A stretch of DNA of 64,000 nucleotides from Sparassis latifolia (lineage: Eukaryota > Basidiomycota > Agaricomycetes > Polyporales > Sparassidaceae), in contig CM031562.1 of the NCBI GenBank assembly GCA_018466975.1, positions 372,001-436,000 on the forward strand, in the 5' to 3' direction. The notes under the pieces are model-generated. The model saw only the letters and a program-made list of their open reading frames with translations. It was not told the origin of the DNA and made no database searches. Both the position numbers and the translations under genes were made by a program. Positions 46,771 to 59,350 of this stretch are shown piece after piece. Numbering within the stretch: the first letter of the stretch is position 1; each line of letters starts with the position of its first letter.

Positions 46771-47193
46771 GCTGCATGTGCTCATGCAGGTCTTCTGTGC
46801 CAAATCACAGAGCATCCAAGCTATCTGACCACCAATGTAGTGATATTCGTAGTTGTAGTACTCGTATTGAACCGAAGGATACGCGACGCGGTCATGTGAT
46901 CTTCACAAATGCTCCGATATTTAAAATTATTTATTATTTAAAGCGAGACAACCTCGTACTAACGTTGTTGTTCGCGGTGTCTCCGCCGTGTCTCATATTA
47001 CATAGAGAGCCGCATTGCGGTCCTCCACAGCTGCAGATGGCTTTAAACGAGAAGCTCAACAGTTTCTGAATCAGTGCCATCTAGCACCGCATACGGTATC
47101 ACGCGCTCACCTATTGTTCCTTATATGTGAAGGCAACCGGAGTTGCCAAGTTACTCTTCCTCGTTCAACTCCCTCCTCGCCATATATCGAAAC
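46771..47193. promoter_or_regulatory. Divergent promoter region of the ADIP and F-box genes
   Basis: 423 bp between divergent start codons. Contains an AT-rich tract (about 46915-46945). No defined motif. Confidence 0.45.
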
Positions 47194-49780
47194 ATGCCAC
47201 GTCAACTGAGAAAAAGAGGCCGAGAGAGCTGTGGGGAACTGCAGACGGAGTCCACGAAGCGTCCCCGGCGTACGTGCAAGGCTGCAACATCCACCCCCAA
47301 CTCATCCCCGTTGACCGCGGAAGTCGAAGACGCAACTCGTCGCAACTCATCCACCCTCTTGACGCAACTTCCTTTAGAATTAATACTTGAGGCATGTATT
47401 CTGCATGCTGCACGGCGACCGCTAAATTGATGTCTTGAACAGATTTGCTCTCTCCTGCGGCCCCTTGATCTTCTGCAATTGGCACGCGCGAGCAAGCCCT
47501 TTAGAAGTACTCTCATGAATCCGTCATCGAAACCTTCGTGGAAGGCCGCCCGGATGAATGTCGACACATTCCCGGTCACCATTCCCTTTCCCGACTGCCC
47601 ACCTTGCCTGAGCGAGCCTCTATATGCTGCTCTGATGTTCGACAATCTTTGCATGTGCTGTGGAGAAGCCTGTGGCTACGACGACGTCTTGTGGACTTTC
47701 TTCGTACGCTACTGCCCCTCGTGCAGAGACCTCAGGTAGGTCCTTCTGTCGTGTTAACCGTCAGCGCGCTCACGAATACCGTGACGCTTCGCAGGCTCGC
47801 TACCGCACGTGACATAGGCAAGGATACTTATTTCTCATTTGCACACTGGAACGCCTGCGCCCACACCGTAGGTATGTTGTCGTGTAATTTTAAGCAGACG
47901 TCATAATTCAGCCTGTATAGTCAAACGTTCAAGGAGGTATGAAACCGTGTACCACCGCCCAGAGATCAGCCACGTGGAGTCGCTCCTTGCAGAAACCAAA
48001 AACGTGGAAGAACGTCAAGCACTGACGGTAGAGCTCGTGCAGAATTTGTCCGATCAACGAAAGGTGACTCCTTGTGTCCCTATTGCTTGCTGCTCCTCTG
48101 ATATGTTGTTTTCTCAGCATGTGGAAATCTGTGAGAATTGGTTCCACCGCATGAGCAGCGAGTGCAAGCAACAGAGACTTAATGCGTGAGCATTCCATAT
48201 CCGTGTATCCATTCGCACTAAGGTCTCGTTTTGGCTAGGGTTATGTCACATTTAAAAAAGTTGGGGTATGAGCCAGATATAAGGTATCTGAACTCCATGT
48301 ACAAGCCATTGTCAACCCATCCACTGGTGTGCATTCGTGAAGGATTGAGAAATGAAGGTCAGTTGCCAGTGCTCTGGTTTATTACATCTCACCGGCCAAT
48401 TCGCACGCAGGATGGGAGCAAATCCGGCCTGCCATCATCGAGTTCATGGAAGAACGGAAGGTGAACCGTATGGGGTGGGAGCGAGTATATGCGCTGAGGG
48501 ACCGCCTCGATGTCCTCGACGCGGCTCTGATCAAAATTCGGGTCAAGGCGGCCGCCACAGAAGTGCTGCCGCACTCGATCGATGTCGTGGCCTACCCCGA
48601 AATTGAGAGTTTGCTCACTGGCGATAAGAGCCTTTCAGAATCAATCTTTACGGATGCGCTAAAGGAAGTGATTCCTCGTTGGCTTCGGGACGTCGACAAA
48701 GAACTCGCGGAGCACTTCAAGCCCGCCAGCTACGTTCCTCTTAACGACGAGCATTCTCGACGAAAATCTGGCCCGGCGACAGTAGAGCTGGCAAGAACCG
48801 TCTTCAAGTGTTCGTGCGGTGAGATCCGCTTTTGGCCTACAGTGGCTTGTCACAAGCATCATTGCGAGAAAGAACGTGCGCGGGATTACCAAGGCCCTGA
48901 CGTCCGCTCTAAGACATATACCGGGAAGATATATCCGGTCGGTATGCCCCTGCTGGATGCCGCCGCTGGTGGGCGGTACTTCCCCATCGAGCCGTGGAGG
49001 CCTGACTGGTTCACACTGTGTGATGACCAAGTGAAGCATGTATTCAAAGCCTGTGGGAAAGACCCCGCAACTACTACGTGTGACGACATGGATAGGCTTG
49101 ATGTGAGGTTCTCATGCAAGACATGCAACAAGCCAGGACGGTCGATCGTTATCATGCATTGGCGGACCGCAGTACGTGTTTTTTTTTTGACCCTTTACTG
49201 TCGAGCTTATGTCGCTTTGGCTCCCAGATTTATCATTGCCTAACAGAACATCAATACGCATCTTCTGCAACCGCTTGGGAGGTCGTGGATGCGCCGCAGG
49301 CTGCAGAATCCAAACGGCTGGAGAACGCACGAAAGGGCAAACTTCTGCAAGAATACGACGCAGAGACTCTCTGGCAATGCGCGCGTTGTCTCTTCGGCAC
49401 AAGGAAGACTGGGATGTCCGACGAGTCACTGTCCCAGAGTGAGATGTTGAAGCATCTGCGATACCAGTGCGCGCACCACCTCTTGCTGTTCCTTGTTCCT
49501 CAGCTGACCAGTAAACCTCCCGACCCACTGCAGCCATAGGATCCGTCAACAGTCTGCGTACGAAATGATCGCAGATCGCGATCGCCTGTCGCGTTTGACG
49601 CCTCCAGTACGACTTTTCTCGGACAAGCTCTCGGCGCGCGATCTTCGTCCTGCCGAGGACGACATGCTAATAGACGGTCGTGCAGCGTTCTTTGCGTTTC
49701 CCGCTGAAAACGCTGGTACCAGTCGCGCAACGGCCACACGGACGTCTTCGAGGACGGCTGCGAAGCAACGTCGCGGCTGA
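47194..49780 (+). CDS. F-box protein with cysteine-rich C-terminal half
   Basis: Probable substrate adaptor of an SCF ubiquitin ligase, or an orphan of the expanded basidiomycete F-box family. The F-box starts about residue 58: LTQLPLELILEICSLLRPLD, LLQLARASKPFRSTLM. It is followed by a conserved-looking CMCCGEACGYDDVLWTFFVR and CPSCRDLR zinc-binding-type segment. Downstream exons give VEICENWFHRMSSECKQQRL, MEERKVNRMGWERVYALRDR, VFKCSCGEIRFWPTVACHKH (another Cys/His cluster) and CKTCNKPGRSIVIMHWRT. The last exon ends KQRRG at TGA 49778-49780. Intron 1 (47392-47442) uses a GC donor (GAG|GCATGT). The frame stays open through all exons. The ligand is unknown. Confidence 0.8.
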
Positions 49781-50766
49781 TCATATCTGTGGTGGCACTA
49801 TGCCGGCGGTCGCGAATTTGATGGAACAGCCTTGTCCCGACAAATAAACGGGAACTATATATGTACTTGTTTGTTGCGGTACTGACTTACAGTTAAGTTG
49901 AAAACGATACACAATTTCGACGAAACTCGTTTCATCATTTTCTGTTCGGAGTGCCTCAGATAGTCTGCTCTGGACGGAAATTCTAGCTGCGGATTGGCCT
50001 ACCCCCTTTGATTTTCACGCATGACCACACGAATTTGCTGTTTCGGGATAAATCATAAGCAATGTACCTGAAGTAAGTTTCGGAATGCGTCTCTCGTTTC
50101 CGACTTAGCTGTAACACGAATGACACCTTTTGGTACGTCAATTCCATCACGGGAGAATTTTTCCTCCCTGGAACTCGACACACCAAATATAGAATGACAC
50201 GAAAATATAGTTTAGGAGACTTTAGAATGGTACGTCAATTCCATCACGGGAGAATCCTCAGACAGGTTTTTCGCATCCCTGGAACTCGACATGATCATCG
50301 GCCAACTAGTCACTCTCACCACAGTAAGCGCTCCTGATGTACTGGCATTGGCCCATCACTTGGCTAATTCTGGCTAATAATCCTACCCCTGGGAGGAGAG
50401 CGAGCTGGCAAGTGAGCACAAGAATTGAGAAGCCCTTATATACACACACCATCACTTCCTCCTCGGTCGCTATTAGAAAAATTCGAACATGAAAACATGT
50501 TTCAACTGAGGCCCTCGCACATACCACCATGCAGAAATGCGATCTCATCAGGTTTCAGGCGGACTAAATGAAGTCCGTTTATTGCAGAGCCCATGGGAGA
50601 TCGAAGGTGTTTCAAGTTGGTACCGTAGGTACGGTTGGCATCAATACAACCTTATTCTGATGACATTTCGCCAGGCTCCATGTAATCTGTGATTCACTAC
50701 GGGGAGGAGCCATCGAATGCAATATAAGTGCAGCATGTATTCGCGGTGGTGCTTCAGCGCACCACC
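49781..50766. other. Intergenic region upstream of the aspartic protease
   Basis: 986 bp. It contains a direct repeat (50131-50291) described separately. Otherwise no gene; frames are short. Confidence 0.45.
50131..50291. repeat. Direct repeat pair in the protease upstream region
   Basis: Copy 1 (50131-50180) and copy 2 (50228-50290) are identical for the first 28 bases (TGGTACGTCAATTCCATCAC plus GGGAGAAT). They share the end CCCTGGAACTCGACA; copy 2 has 13 extra bases between. They start 97 bp apart and about 480-640 bp before the protease start. Confidence 0.85.
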
Positions 50767-52374
50767 ATGGTCAACATTTTCCTCCTCGCCCTTGCGGGAA
50801 GCGTACCGTTCGTCGGGGCTGCCGTCACCATCGACCTCAATCGCGTCCAGGGCAGAACAGGCTCGTACCTCAAAGGGCTCCCTTCTGCTGACCGCTCGCG
50901 CGCCATCTTCCTGAAAAACAAAGGTTACTGTGACTCTGGTAGCACTGTCCACGCGACTCAGCTCGACTATGTGGAATATACAATCACCATCGGGGTTGGC
51001 TCGCCGTCAACGGAGTACAACGTCGGCTTAGACTCGGGTAGCTCCAACACGTTCGTTGGGTAAGTGGTATACCCTTCTCGAGATCAGCGTTAATAAAGTA
51101 ATAACTCGGGTCCTTCCACGTAGGACTGGAATACCGTATGTTCGCACCAACACTAGCATCCCTACCGGAGAACAGGTCAATGTAACATACGGAACTGGTT
51201 TCTTCACGGGTGACGAATGTGCGTGCCATGTAGCTGCTCTCTGTCGACTAGTTTATTGACCGCGGGGTGCACTGAACAGACCTTGACCAAGTTACAATTG
51301 CACCCGGGATCGTGATCGCAAACCAGTCCATCGGCGACGCCCTGCAATCATCCGGCTTTGAGTACGTTCAGTCAGAGTCAACTCGGTATCCACTTCGTCT
51401 CACGCGATGAACACTAGGGGTACAGATGGGCTGATTGGTGTCGGTCCTAAAAGCAACACAAATGATACGCTGTTCCCAAACACGACGGAGCTTATCCCAA
51501 CAGTTATGGACAATGCCCTGCAGCAAGGCCTCATTGACACCGAAGTCCTCGGAATTTACTTTGCTCCGGCAACGAATGAGAGCGACAATAGTAAGTTGGT
51601 ATTCCAATGCAGTCTCGCGTTTATTTCCGCTTAACCTCGAGTTTAAGATGGAGCCATGACACTCGGCGGTGTCGATTCAGAATATGTGAGTGGCTGTCTC
51701 TTTCTCACGCCCGATTATGCCTCCAACAACGACATCGTGATGCGATAGTACTTGGGAAAGGTCATGTACACTCCTGTCACGGATACATTCCCATCAAACC
51801 TATACTGGGGTATCAACATCACCGGAGCGACCTACGGCTTTGAGACCATCATACCTAGCTCCTCTGCGGGCATCGTCGACACGGGAACAACGCGTATGAC
51901 CGCTTCCTTCTAAGTTGCACTAAAGTCGCTTATTCATCCCTCACATAGTGGTTTACCTCGCAAATGAGTGGTTCGACAGTTATCTAGCCGCGATACCAGG
52001 CAGCTATTTCGATGCCAATAACACCGGCCTCATCGTGATCCCGGAGTCGTCCGTCGATACCCTTCTCCCTCTGGAGTTCGAGATCGGCGGCGTTGTCTAC
52101 ACGCTGACCGCCACCGCGCAGCTTCTGCCGAAAGACCAGAATACTGCCTGGGGCGGTGAGGAAGACTTGCGGTACGGCTACATCGGGCCTATAGGCTACG
52201 TAAGTGGCACTGGAATGGACTTCATTCTGGGCATGAAGTTCCTGCAGCGCTATTATTCGGTACGCGCAGTATATTCCGGAAGTTGAATGCGAACTAAAAC
52301 GTATGCCCTTCTCTCCCCCTTTCTCATAGGTGTTCGATACGACAAATAACCGAGTCGGATTTGCATACACGTAA
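50767..52374 (+). CDS. Secreted pepsin-type aspartic protease (A1 family, polyporopepsin-like)
   Basis: Extracellular acid endopeptidase. The signal peptide is MVNIFLLALAGSVPFVGAAV, followed by a short propeptide (IDLNRVQGRTGSYLKGLPSA). The first catalytic Asp is in VGLDSGSSNTFVG (a DSGS variant of the usual DTGS). The flap region is QVNVTYGTGFFTG and the second catalytic Asp is in SSSAGIVDTGTT. Exon 1 ends at 51059; seven introns follow, including 51224-51280, 51361-51417 and the final one before VFDTTNNRVGFAYT, which ends at TAA 52372-52374. About 410 residues, typical for basidiomycete A1 enzymes (the Irpex enzyme is the known model). The mature form is expected to start after the Lys/Arg region near residue 50. 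No sign of damage. Confidence 0.9.
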
Positions 52375-53682
52375 GTCACCTCAGTCTCTTTTTTGCCGCG
52401 CTTGTACTGATGTTCGAATTCGGCATCTAGTGCTAATACATTCAGTTTATTGTGAAGTTGATCACTACTACTCACTCGGCTGTTAGGCCACGGGTCACAA
52501 GCGCATGAGGGGCTCATGCGGTTGGGGCCATATATTTATACTACACAGTATCTACGAGATCCCAGTATGTTCTCCAACCTATGTGCTGACTAATAGATGT
52601 TTCCTGATTGAGAAATCACCAGCCCCCGTAGTGTTGCGTACGACCATGAGTATGGTCTCTAGACAGAGCTTGGACACCCCCTTCCCATAAAATCGCACCC
52701 TGTATACTGGGAACAGCAGCGAAAACATTCAATGTACAGTGAGTAAAATTGCTGCGAAAATACCATCGAAGAAATGTCAGTGGGTCCCAACGATGGAGTC
52801 AACCACTGATAGCGAACATCGCGCGTCCCTCAGGCTGACATTGATCGCCAATCGCACAGGGCGGTTCCGCGTCAGCGTCGTCGTTGGAGAGGACGAGCAA
52901 GGGTGGGCCGCCTCTGTGCTATCCCTTTTGTTCTCTGTGTCAAGATGCCCACTTGATACAAGCTTTTTCACAAGGACGGGACACCACTTCTCGACGCGGT
53001 AGGCGATGAGCGGCACGCGATGGACGACATCGGACACAGCGACCCACGCTAGCGCCCGGCCGATGCATATGCCCTCACTGAGCCTGACAGCAGACCCACT
53101 GCAGGAGACCGCTGTTCAACGTAACGTTGACAAGGTGAGCGTGTTCGATTTTTTCGGAGCCACCAGCCACTTAATTGGGATTAGTCTATTCAGAAACCCG
53201 GTTTACGCGGAAACCCCCTCGCCGCGTTGGTTTTGGTGGAATTTTTCACTTGTCAACCAATATTTAAGCGGAATCTTGGCACGGCGATGCTACGTGACCT
53301 TGCGTTGCGCATGTAATGGACGTACGACAGATGCGGCGCCGGCATCCGTTACCGTAATATACTAGTTTTCTATGCAGGTGGATACAGGCGTTGACTAGGA
53401 CTTGCCATACTTATTACCTTTTTGGGTTTGCAGGTGGCGTTACGCTGACACCAGCGGAGCTCCAAAAGAACGTTGTGCCACCTCAAACTGCCTGGATCAT
53501 TTCAAGTCGTATTAATACTGTCCGGGGCACCGTCAGTACTTACCAGTCTGTCATCCAGAGTTGCTCTCATGCATCACGATTGCCTGAAATTGAATTCTCC
53601 TGACGTGGTGTGCGATCGCCACGTTTTCTCTTAAAGGTTGAACGTTACACGTTGAGGGTGAGGAGAGCTAGCTGTCTTCTCT
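52375..53682. other. Intergenic stretch between the protease and P450-1
   Basis: 1308 bp. Frames at 52739-53002 and 53006-53365 have no family match. Its right end is the P450-1 promoter. Confidence 0.45.
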
Positions 53683-55898
53683 ATGGTTTCATTGATAGAC
53701 TGTCTCCTGTGCGCCTTCGCCACTGCGCTCCTATTGTTCTGGCGCGGCCGCAAGACTACTCTGCCTCTCCCACCAGGTCCTCCAGCAGATCCAATCATTG
53801 GCCATTTACGCGTGTTCTCTCCCGCCCACCAACATCTGCTCTTCCAGAACTGGGCTGCGCAGTACGGTCAGGATTAACTCTGTCGTCGTCGCAAACATCC
53901 TAGCTGATCAAATTTGCCCTTGTGCAGGAGATATATTCCATCTGAACATCTTAGGCCAACCGCTGATAGTACTGAACTCCGTGGAAGTCGCGACCGACCT
54001 TCTAGAGAAGCGGGGCACCAACTACAGCGATAGGCCAACATGCACTACCTTCGAACTGTACGTGTAGCGGTCGTATCCTGCAGTTCATGCTTGACGCAGG
54101 ACAAAGGATGGGCTGGCATGCCGACCTTGCCCTCATGCCGTATGGGCCGCGATGGAGGAAGCACAGGAAGATGTTCCAGGAGTACTTCAACCCCACCCAG
54201 TGTCTCAGTTATATTCGGGATCAAGCACAAGAAGCGCACGATCTGCTCAAGGCGCTGCTGAGGGCCCCTGAGCAATTTGTGAAATGTACCAAGAGGTGCG
54301 AATGCGATCTTCTCGATGTTTTATCCGGCCGCAGTCTTAGTACTTACCACGTCCTTTGCAGTTATACTCTGTCAAGCATCATGAGGATCGCGTACGGTCA
54401 TCGGGTACTGAACTACGACAACGACGTGTACATTGAACTTGCAGTGGGAGCCATGCACGCTTTAGACGAGGCTGCTGCAGGGATATCCCTGCTAGATCTC
54501 TTCCCATCACGTATGTCTTGCTTCTATTCATGATCATGATACCTAAGCATCAATTGAACCACTTTTTTGCGATACCAGTGCAGCATGTTCCCCATTGGTT
54601 TCCTGGGTTTTCATTTTTGACCGCTATACCCCGGCGCTTTAGGCCCATCACCAGGCGGCTGCACGAGTATCCGTTCGAGGATGTGCGGAAGCAGATGGTT
54701 CTCCTCATATCTGGCGCTCTGTAGTGCTGATTCGCTGACATATGTTCACCATTCCGTGCAGGAGATCGGTGTTGCGCAACCGTCGTTCGTTTCCTCTCAT
54801 CTGGAGCACCTTGGCTCGACATGTGTCAGCGATGAGGAGCTTGAAGACGTCAAGGGCGCTGCCGCTCTGATCGCTACAGGCAGGTCTTAATTGAAAATGT
54901 CTCATCACCAGGCTAACTAATAACACAGTGGGTTTTGACACGGTTAGCGTCCAGCAGTTGCAATGAGGGTGTATCAGCTGACAGCAGTCTAGACTTGGAC
55001 ACTCATCCAGATGTTTATTTTCACAATGCTGCTATTCCCCGAGGCGCAACGTAAGGCGCAATCGGAGATTGACCGAGTCGTGGGGCTGGGACGGCTCCCG
55101 TGCTCCAGTGATCGCGGTGCGTTGCCGTTTGTGGAGTGCGTTCTGCAGGAGACGATGAGGTAGGCATCGCTTGAGCGGCCTTTTCACACGCAGAAACTGA
55201 TAGTGTGTGCATTACAGATGGCACCCTGTTGCGCCTTTTGGTTGGTAGCCACTTTTGGCGGCAGGTCTTGTATTCGACTCAATATCGATGTGTAGGTGTT
55301 GCGCATAAGTCCCGCGACGAGGACGAGTACAAGGGGATGCTGATACCCAAGGGATCAATTATCATACCCAATGTAATGTGAGTGCGCTGCGGGGCTATCA
55401 ATTGTCCACTCTTATCTCCCTGGTTTCGTATCTCAGGGCGATGAGTCGCGATGAGAGAATCTACAAGGACGCAGATTCGTTCTATCCAGAACGCTTCCTT
55501 CCCACCCCTGCAGGACGCGGCGAGCCGCATTTCAGCGCTGGCTTCGGATTCGGCCGGCGGTATGTGCTCTCGATTTCATAGACGTTGGCGCGGTTTATCT
55601 GACGGAGTCACATAGGATCTGCCCCGGTCGTCACTTCGCGAATAACAGCGCATGGCTTGTTGTAGCGAGCATCCTTGCTACATTCGATATTACCAAAGCT
55701 GTAAGGGAAGATGGGAGTGTTATTGAGCCCAAAGTTGAGTTTACAATGAATGGTCAAGTCAGGTGTGTGTTCGGCGACTTGCATCTACGTGAATATACAT
55801 TTTGACTCGGCGCATATAGCCGACCACTGCCGTTTAAATGTACTATTCGACCACGCTCGGAGGAGGCGAAGGAGCTGATCAACCGGCCTTCGAATTAA
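53683..55898 (+). CDS. Cytochrome P450 monooxygenase, P450-1
   Basis: Microsomal haem monooxygenase. The N-terminal anchor is MVSLIDCLLCAFATALLLFW, then the Pro hinge LPLPPGPPADPIIGHLRVFS. Helix C has GPRWRKHRKMFQEYF. Helix I shows VGFDTTWTLIQ (the distal Thr doublet). The K-helix ExxR is in FVECVLQETMRWHPVAPFG, the PERF region is FYPERFLPTPAGRGEP, and the haem loop FGFGRRICPGRHFANNSAWL has the Cys ligand. It ends PFKCTIRPRSEEAKELINRP-SN at TAA 55896-55898. About 12 exons; one intron (54880-54928) uses a GC donor, and another takes the unusual acceptor ACAAAG before MGWHADLALMPYG. All junctions join in frame, so it appears intact, but the two odd introns reduce certainty. Its type resembles Agaricomycete P450s often labelled O-methylsterigmatocystin-oxidoreductase-like; the substrate is unknown. 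Confidence 0.8.
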
Positions 55899-55999
55899 GT
55901 CGTGCTGAAATGCTGGTGCAGAACCATTGCTATATGCTGAACGGTCTCTTTCGGCTCATTGTCTTTCATCCCCAGGTGTCAATACTAGTCGAGTACAAT

Positions 56000-56090
56000 C
56001 GTTCGAGTGTGTTATTCCACCACGATCTAGGGCGGCGGAGGTGCTCATTATGCAGAAGGTGTCGCAGACTCGTCAGCTGAGCGATATATA
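56000..56090 (+). pseudogene. Stray terminal exon of another P450
   Basis: The plus frame FECVIPPRSRAAEVLIMQKV matches the last-exon ends of P450-1 (KCTIRPRSEEAKELINRP) and P450-2 (FECLLRLRSEAAKKLVEQP). No upstream P450 exon belongs to it. It runs into an AT repeat (about 56082-56096). Confidence 0.65.
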
Positions 56091-56099
56091 TATATAGAG

Positions 56100-57329
56100 A
56101 GTTAATTTCTTGTTGACCGAGAGGATGCTTACCCCAATAGATCGATGACCACTTTGTTTGAACTCGTCTGTTTGGGGTGTGGCAGATGTATCTAGTCCAT
56201 TGACATTCTACGGCGAAGGTTCATTGTGCAATACTCTAACAGGCGTGCAACCAAACCTGTTGGAGAATTAAGGAATATAGGAGCAAGAGGTTTTGAATAC
56301 TTCGAGTTCGTGCTCACGACCCTGCCGCTGCACATACGTCGACTCTGATCATGAACTTCAGCGCCAGTGCTTCAGGACTTCAGCGTACTTAGACTGGGGA
56401 ACAAACATTCTTGGCCCATTTATTGTGCGGTATTGTGGCAGTTCTGTCGCTCAAGTTCTTCCGCCAGCGCCACCCGACGGCCTTTCGAGTACTCAAACTT
56501 AACAAGCTCCCTAGTGACAGGTGTTCCGAGTAATACAACCACAACTTACGATAGTCGTCAATGTCCCTTCAGCTTCGTGAATAGGGGTAAGGCGAGATGA
56601 TGGTGGCTTTTTGTGTGTATTGAGACCAATCCTCTTTACTACTCATTTACTGGCACACAGCAAGGTTCTGTCAACCGTCGATAAATCCACATCTATAGGG
56701 CCCTACAGATAGGCCTGTCGCTGTCAGTGGTTATACTTAAATTCGGAAGATGTCGCCTTCTGGTGGCGTCATCCAGATAAGTAGGATTCATGCCAAAGCG
56801 TCGTGAGCCCGAATCATGCTCAGGTGGGGCCGATGATTCATGGATTACCTGATACCACCTAGATGCTATGAAGCTGTGGGCAACGTCTGTGGGCGAGCAT
56901 ACTTCGTTAGAATCTCTGAAATAACCTTCGAAGTCTACTGCAATACGCAGAAATAGCAAGTTGACATTCTGTGATGTACGACCAGAAGGGCATGTGTAGT
57001 GTATGGACCGCGGCGATGAGCGGCGGGCCGTTGCAAAGTCCAGCGAGGATACTTCGCTTGGTGCTACGAACGGTCTAATCGGGCTAATGCGCCAAGTTAT
57101 GCTTTATGCGCCAACACATATGAAATTGTATTGCCTGTTGAGCTGCAACACACAATGCCTATCAGTGCCTATCATGTTACAAACATCCGAGCTGCGTGCC
57201 ATTGGCAATCAGATTCGCGACATGGCACCGTTCCACTCACCGCGCGCTTGTTCAGAAAGGAATAGTACCCAAGGATCAAGTGACCATCCTTCTAGCATAA
57301 TGCACCGTCAAACAGACTCTCGGCACTCA
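56100..57329. other. Intergenic stretch inside the P450 cluster
   Basis: About 1.2 kb without a recognisable gene. It should contain the eroded 3' part of the inverted P450 relic to its right, but no haem-loop exon was found in it. Confidence 0.4.
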
Positions 57330-58575
57330 CCTTCTTCCGGGTGTAGGGGAAGAGTGACATCACGTCGACGAACGTGCTTAGGGTTGATCGCATGTACGAT
57401 GCCAAGTCTGCACGTCTGCAAGGTGAATAGCGAGCCTGACCGTGTCGAAACCACCTGCTGGGCAAATGATAAATTGTAAGTCTAGTTCCCTGCCGCGCCC
57501 TTTATGTATTTGATGGCGTCATGGCACAGAGTTCCTGCCTAGCTGTACCGGTCCAAATAGAATGGATGCCACTGAGTTCATGGTGATGCCGATGACAAAA
57601 GAGCGATCGCACTGCATCGAATGAAGCATCGGACACCCGTTTCTCCGCGGGGCGTCACTAGCACTTCCGAACGATGTCGATGAAGTCCGGAAGCCAGTGC
57701 GAGGCATACTGCACTGATATGCAAGAAATGAGAAAGAGCGGCTGATCAACAGATGACACTAGCCTACCAGATGGGAAGGAGAGGAGTAGCGCTCATTTAC
57801 TGCGTGGACTATGTATGTCACATCCTCGGTGGTGCGGACCTAGTCGTCAAGCGCGCCTGCCGACCATACGCGACCTCCAGAATAATGCTTGCTGCTAGCT
57901 TGGAGATTAAGTTTTGTAGAACTGCAGAAGTTGATGACCTACACCGCTCAAGGGCTGCTTCTGGGCTGGTCGGTGATAACATCAGATTCTTGAGCGTGAT
58001 ACGGGCTTCTCGGGGATGTACTTCCTGACGCGGACAACGCCGTTCTTCACCTAGACTCGGACCGTTTGTTGAAGCATCCTCCTGTGTCCCCGCCACTGTA
58101 GTCAGTGATGTAGCACGGCTGAAGCACGTTCTGAATAAATTGCTATGAAATATGAGAATAACTGGTCACTGACTCGATGAAAAGGAACTTGCAAGTGATA
58201 TTACGCGCACATTTCCAGGCGTTGTAGATAGAATCCCTTTTCTCGAAGAGCTCTACCCACTTCGTACGCCGCTGATAACGACAATTTGCTGCTCGAAAAC
58301 ATCCAGGTGAAATCTGGTTCCTGCTAGATTGAATCGGATCAATTGTGGGGCGGGCGGTCAACGCATTACAGTGCTTGACTGACTGTACACGACGGTGCAT
58401 TTCCGAAGCAGCAGTCTTCGCGATCTGGGGGTACATGACCTATCAACGGCTCTGCAGGCGGACAATGTCTTCTGCCCAGGTAGGGAGCCAGGGCAGCCAC
58501 ACATATACACCGCCTCTGAGAGAGACCAGAGCGAATGCGATACGTAGGACGGAACTAATTGACATACACTCGGCG
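57330..58575 (-). pseudogene. Inverted, heavily decayed cytochrome P450 (relic A)
   Basis: On the minus strand, P450 segments occur in family order but in different frames and broken by stops. They include a hydrophobic anchor (SSVLRIAFALVSLRGGVYVW), hinge remnant EPLIGHVPP, IFHLDVFEQQIVVISGVRS with VELFEKRDSIYN (compare IFHLNILGQPLIVLNSVEVA in P450-1), REARITLKNLMLSPTSPEAA with KLAASIILEVAYGRQ, VQYASHWLPDFIDIVRKC, GGFDTV and LSTFVDVMSLFPYTRKK. No PERF or haem loop was found. Clearly non-functional. Confidence 0.8.
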
Positions 58576-59350
58576 TAGCCATGTGAACTGACTCACATGG
58601 AGAGACATCCGATACATCGGAGGTACGGTGGAGAGGGGCATCGGTGGCGAATGCATAGGCTCATCCCGTTGTCATGTATGATACAAGAGATGCACTTTGC
58701 CTATCTGTGTACCGGGTGACGTAGCAGAAGGCTAGGAAGGTAGGCAGCGGCGTGACGCTGAGAACACCGTCAGAAAGTATCGGTCCTAACGGGCAACCAC
58801 ATATACCTCTTCATCGATGCTTTAGGAGATGACAGAATTCGAGAGTAATAGTACTCACCATAAGCAGAGACAATTGAAGTGGACTTGAGTGATAGCATAT
58901 CAGTGTATGCATGCCGCCCTTGTGCATGCCTCAATCACGCCGAAGTTGAGTCACGTTCCCGTGACATCCATGACGTGACCAGACGCGCGACGGTGGCGTT
59001 GCGTCTCTTGAATCCAAATTTTCTTAACATTTGTATTGGCCTGCCACGGCCCACTTTTCGGAATTTGCATGATCACCCTTCTGTGGAAAGTATTTCCCAG
59101 ATATTCTGCCACAAGTGCTCGGCATATGCCCATCCTCAGGAATCTTCAGCGCTCGGCCCATTGACTGTTGTTCTGCCCTATCTGCCGTCCTTATCACGGC
59201 CGTCACTTAGAGTACTCCACCACGAGCTCAACTGTGGCCCACAGAGTCCCGTCAAGCTCCATCCTGCGTGATGCGCGGCATACTAAACGCCTATATTTCA
59301 ATCGTATATAATGTCCCATATTGCCCCGAGTGTCCGGAATCCTCGTAAAC
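58576..59350. other. Intergenic, P450-2 upstream region
   Basis: About 775 bp. Between two divergently arranged P450 copies (relic A minus, P450-2 plus). No domain. Confidence 0.45.

Noticed and set aside
52739..53365. Two successive plus-strand frames before P450-1
   Set aside because: No domain, no signal peptide, no credible splice chain.
55838..56080. 80-codon plus frame overlapping the end of P450-1
   Set aside because: It is a frame-shifted reading of the P450-1 last exon followed by spacer; the meaningful frame here is the P450 terminal-exon relic.
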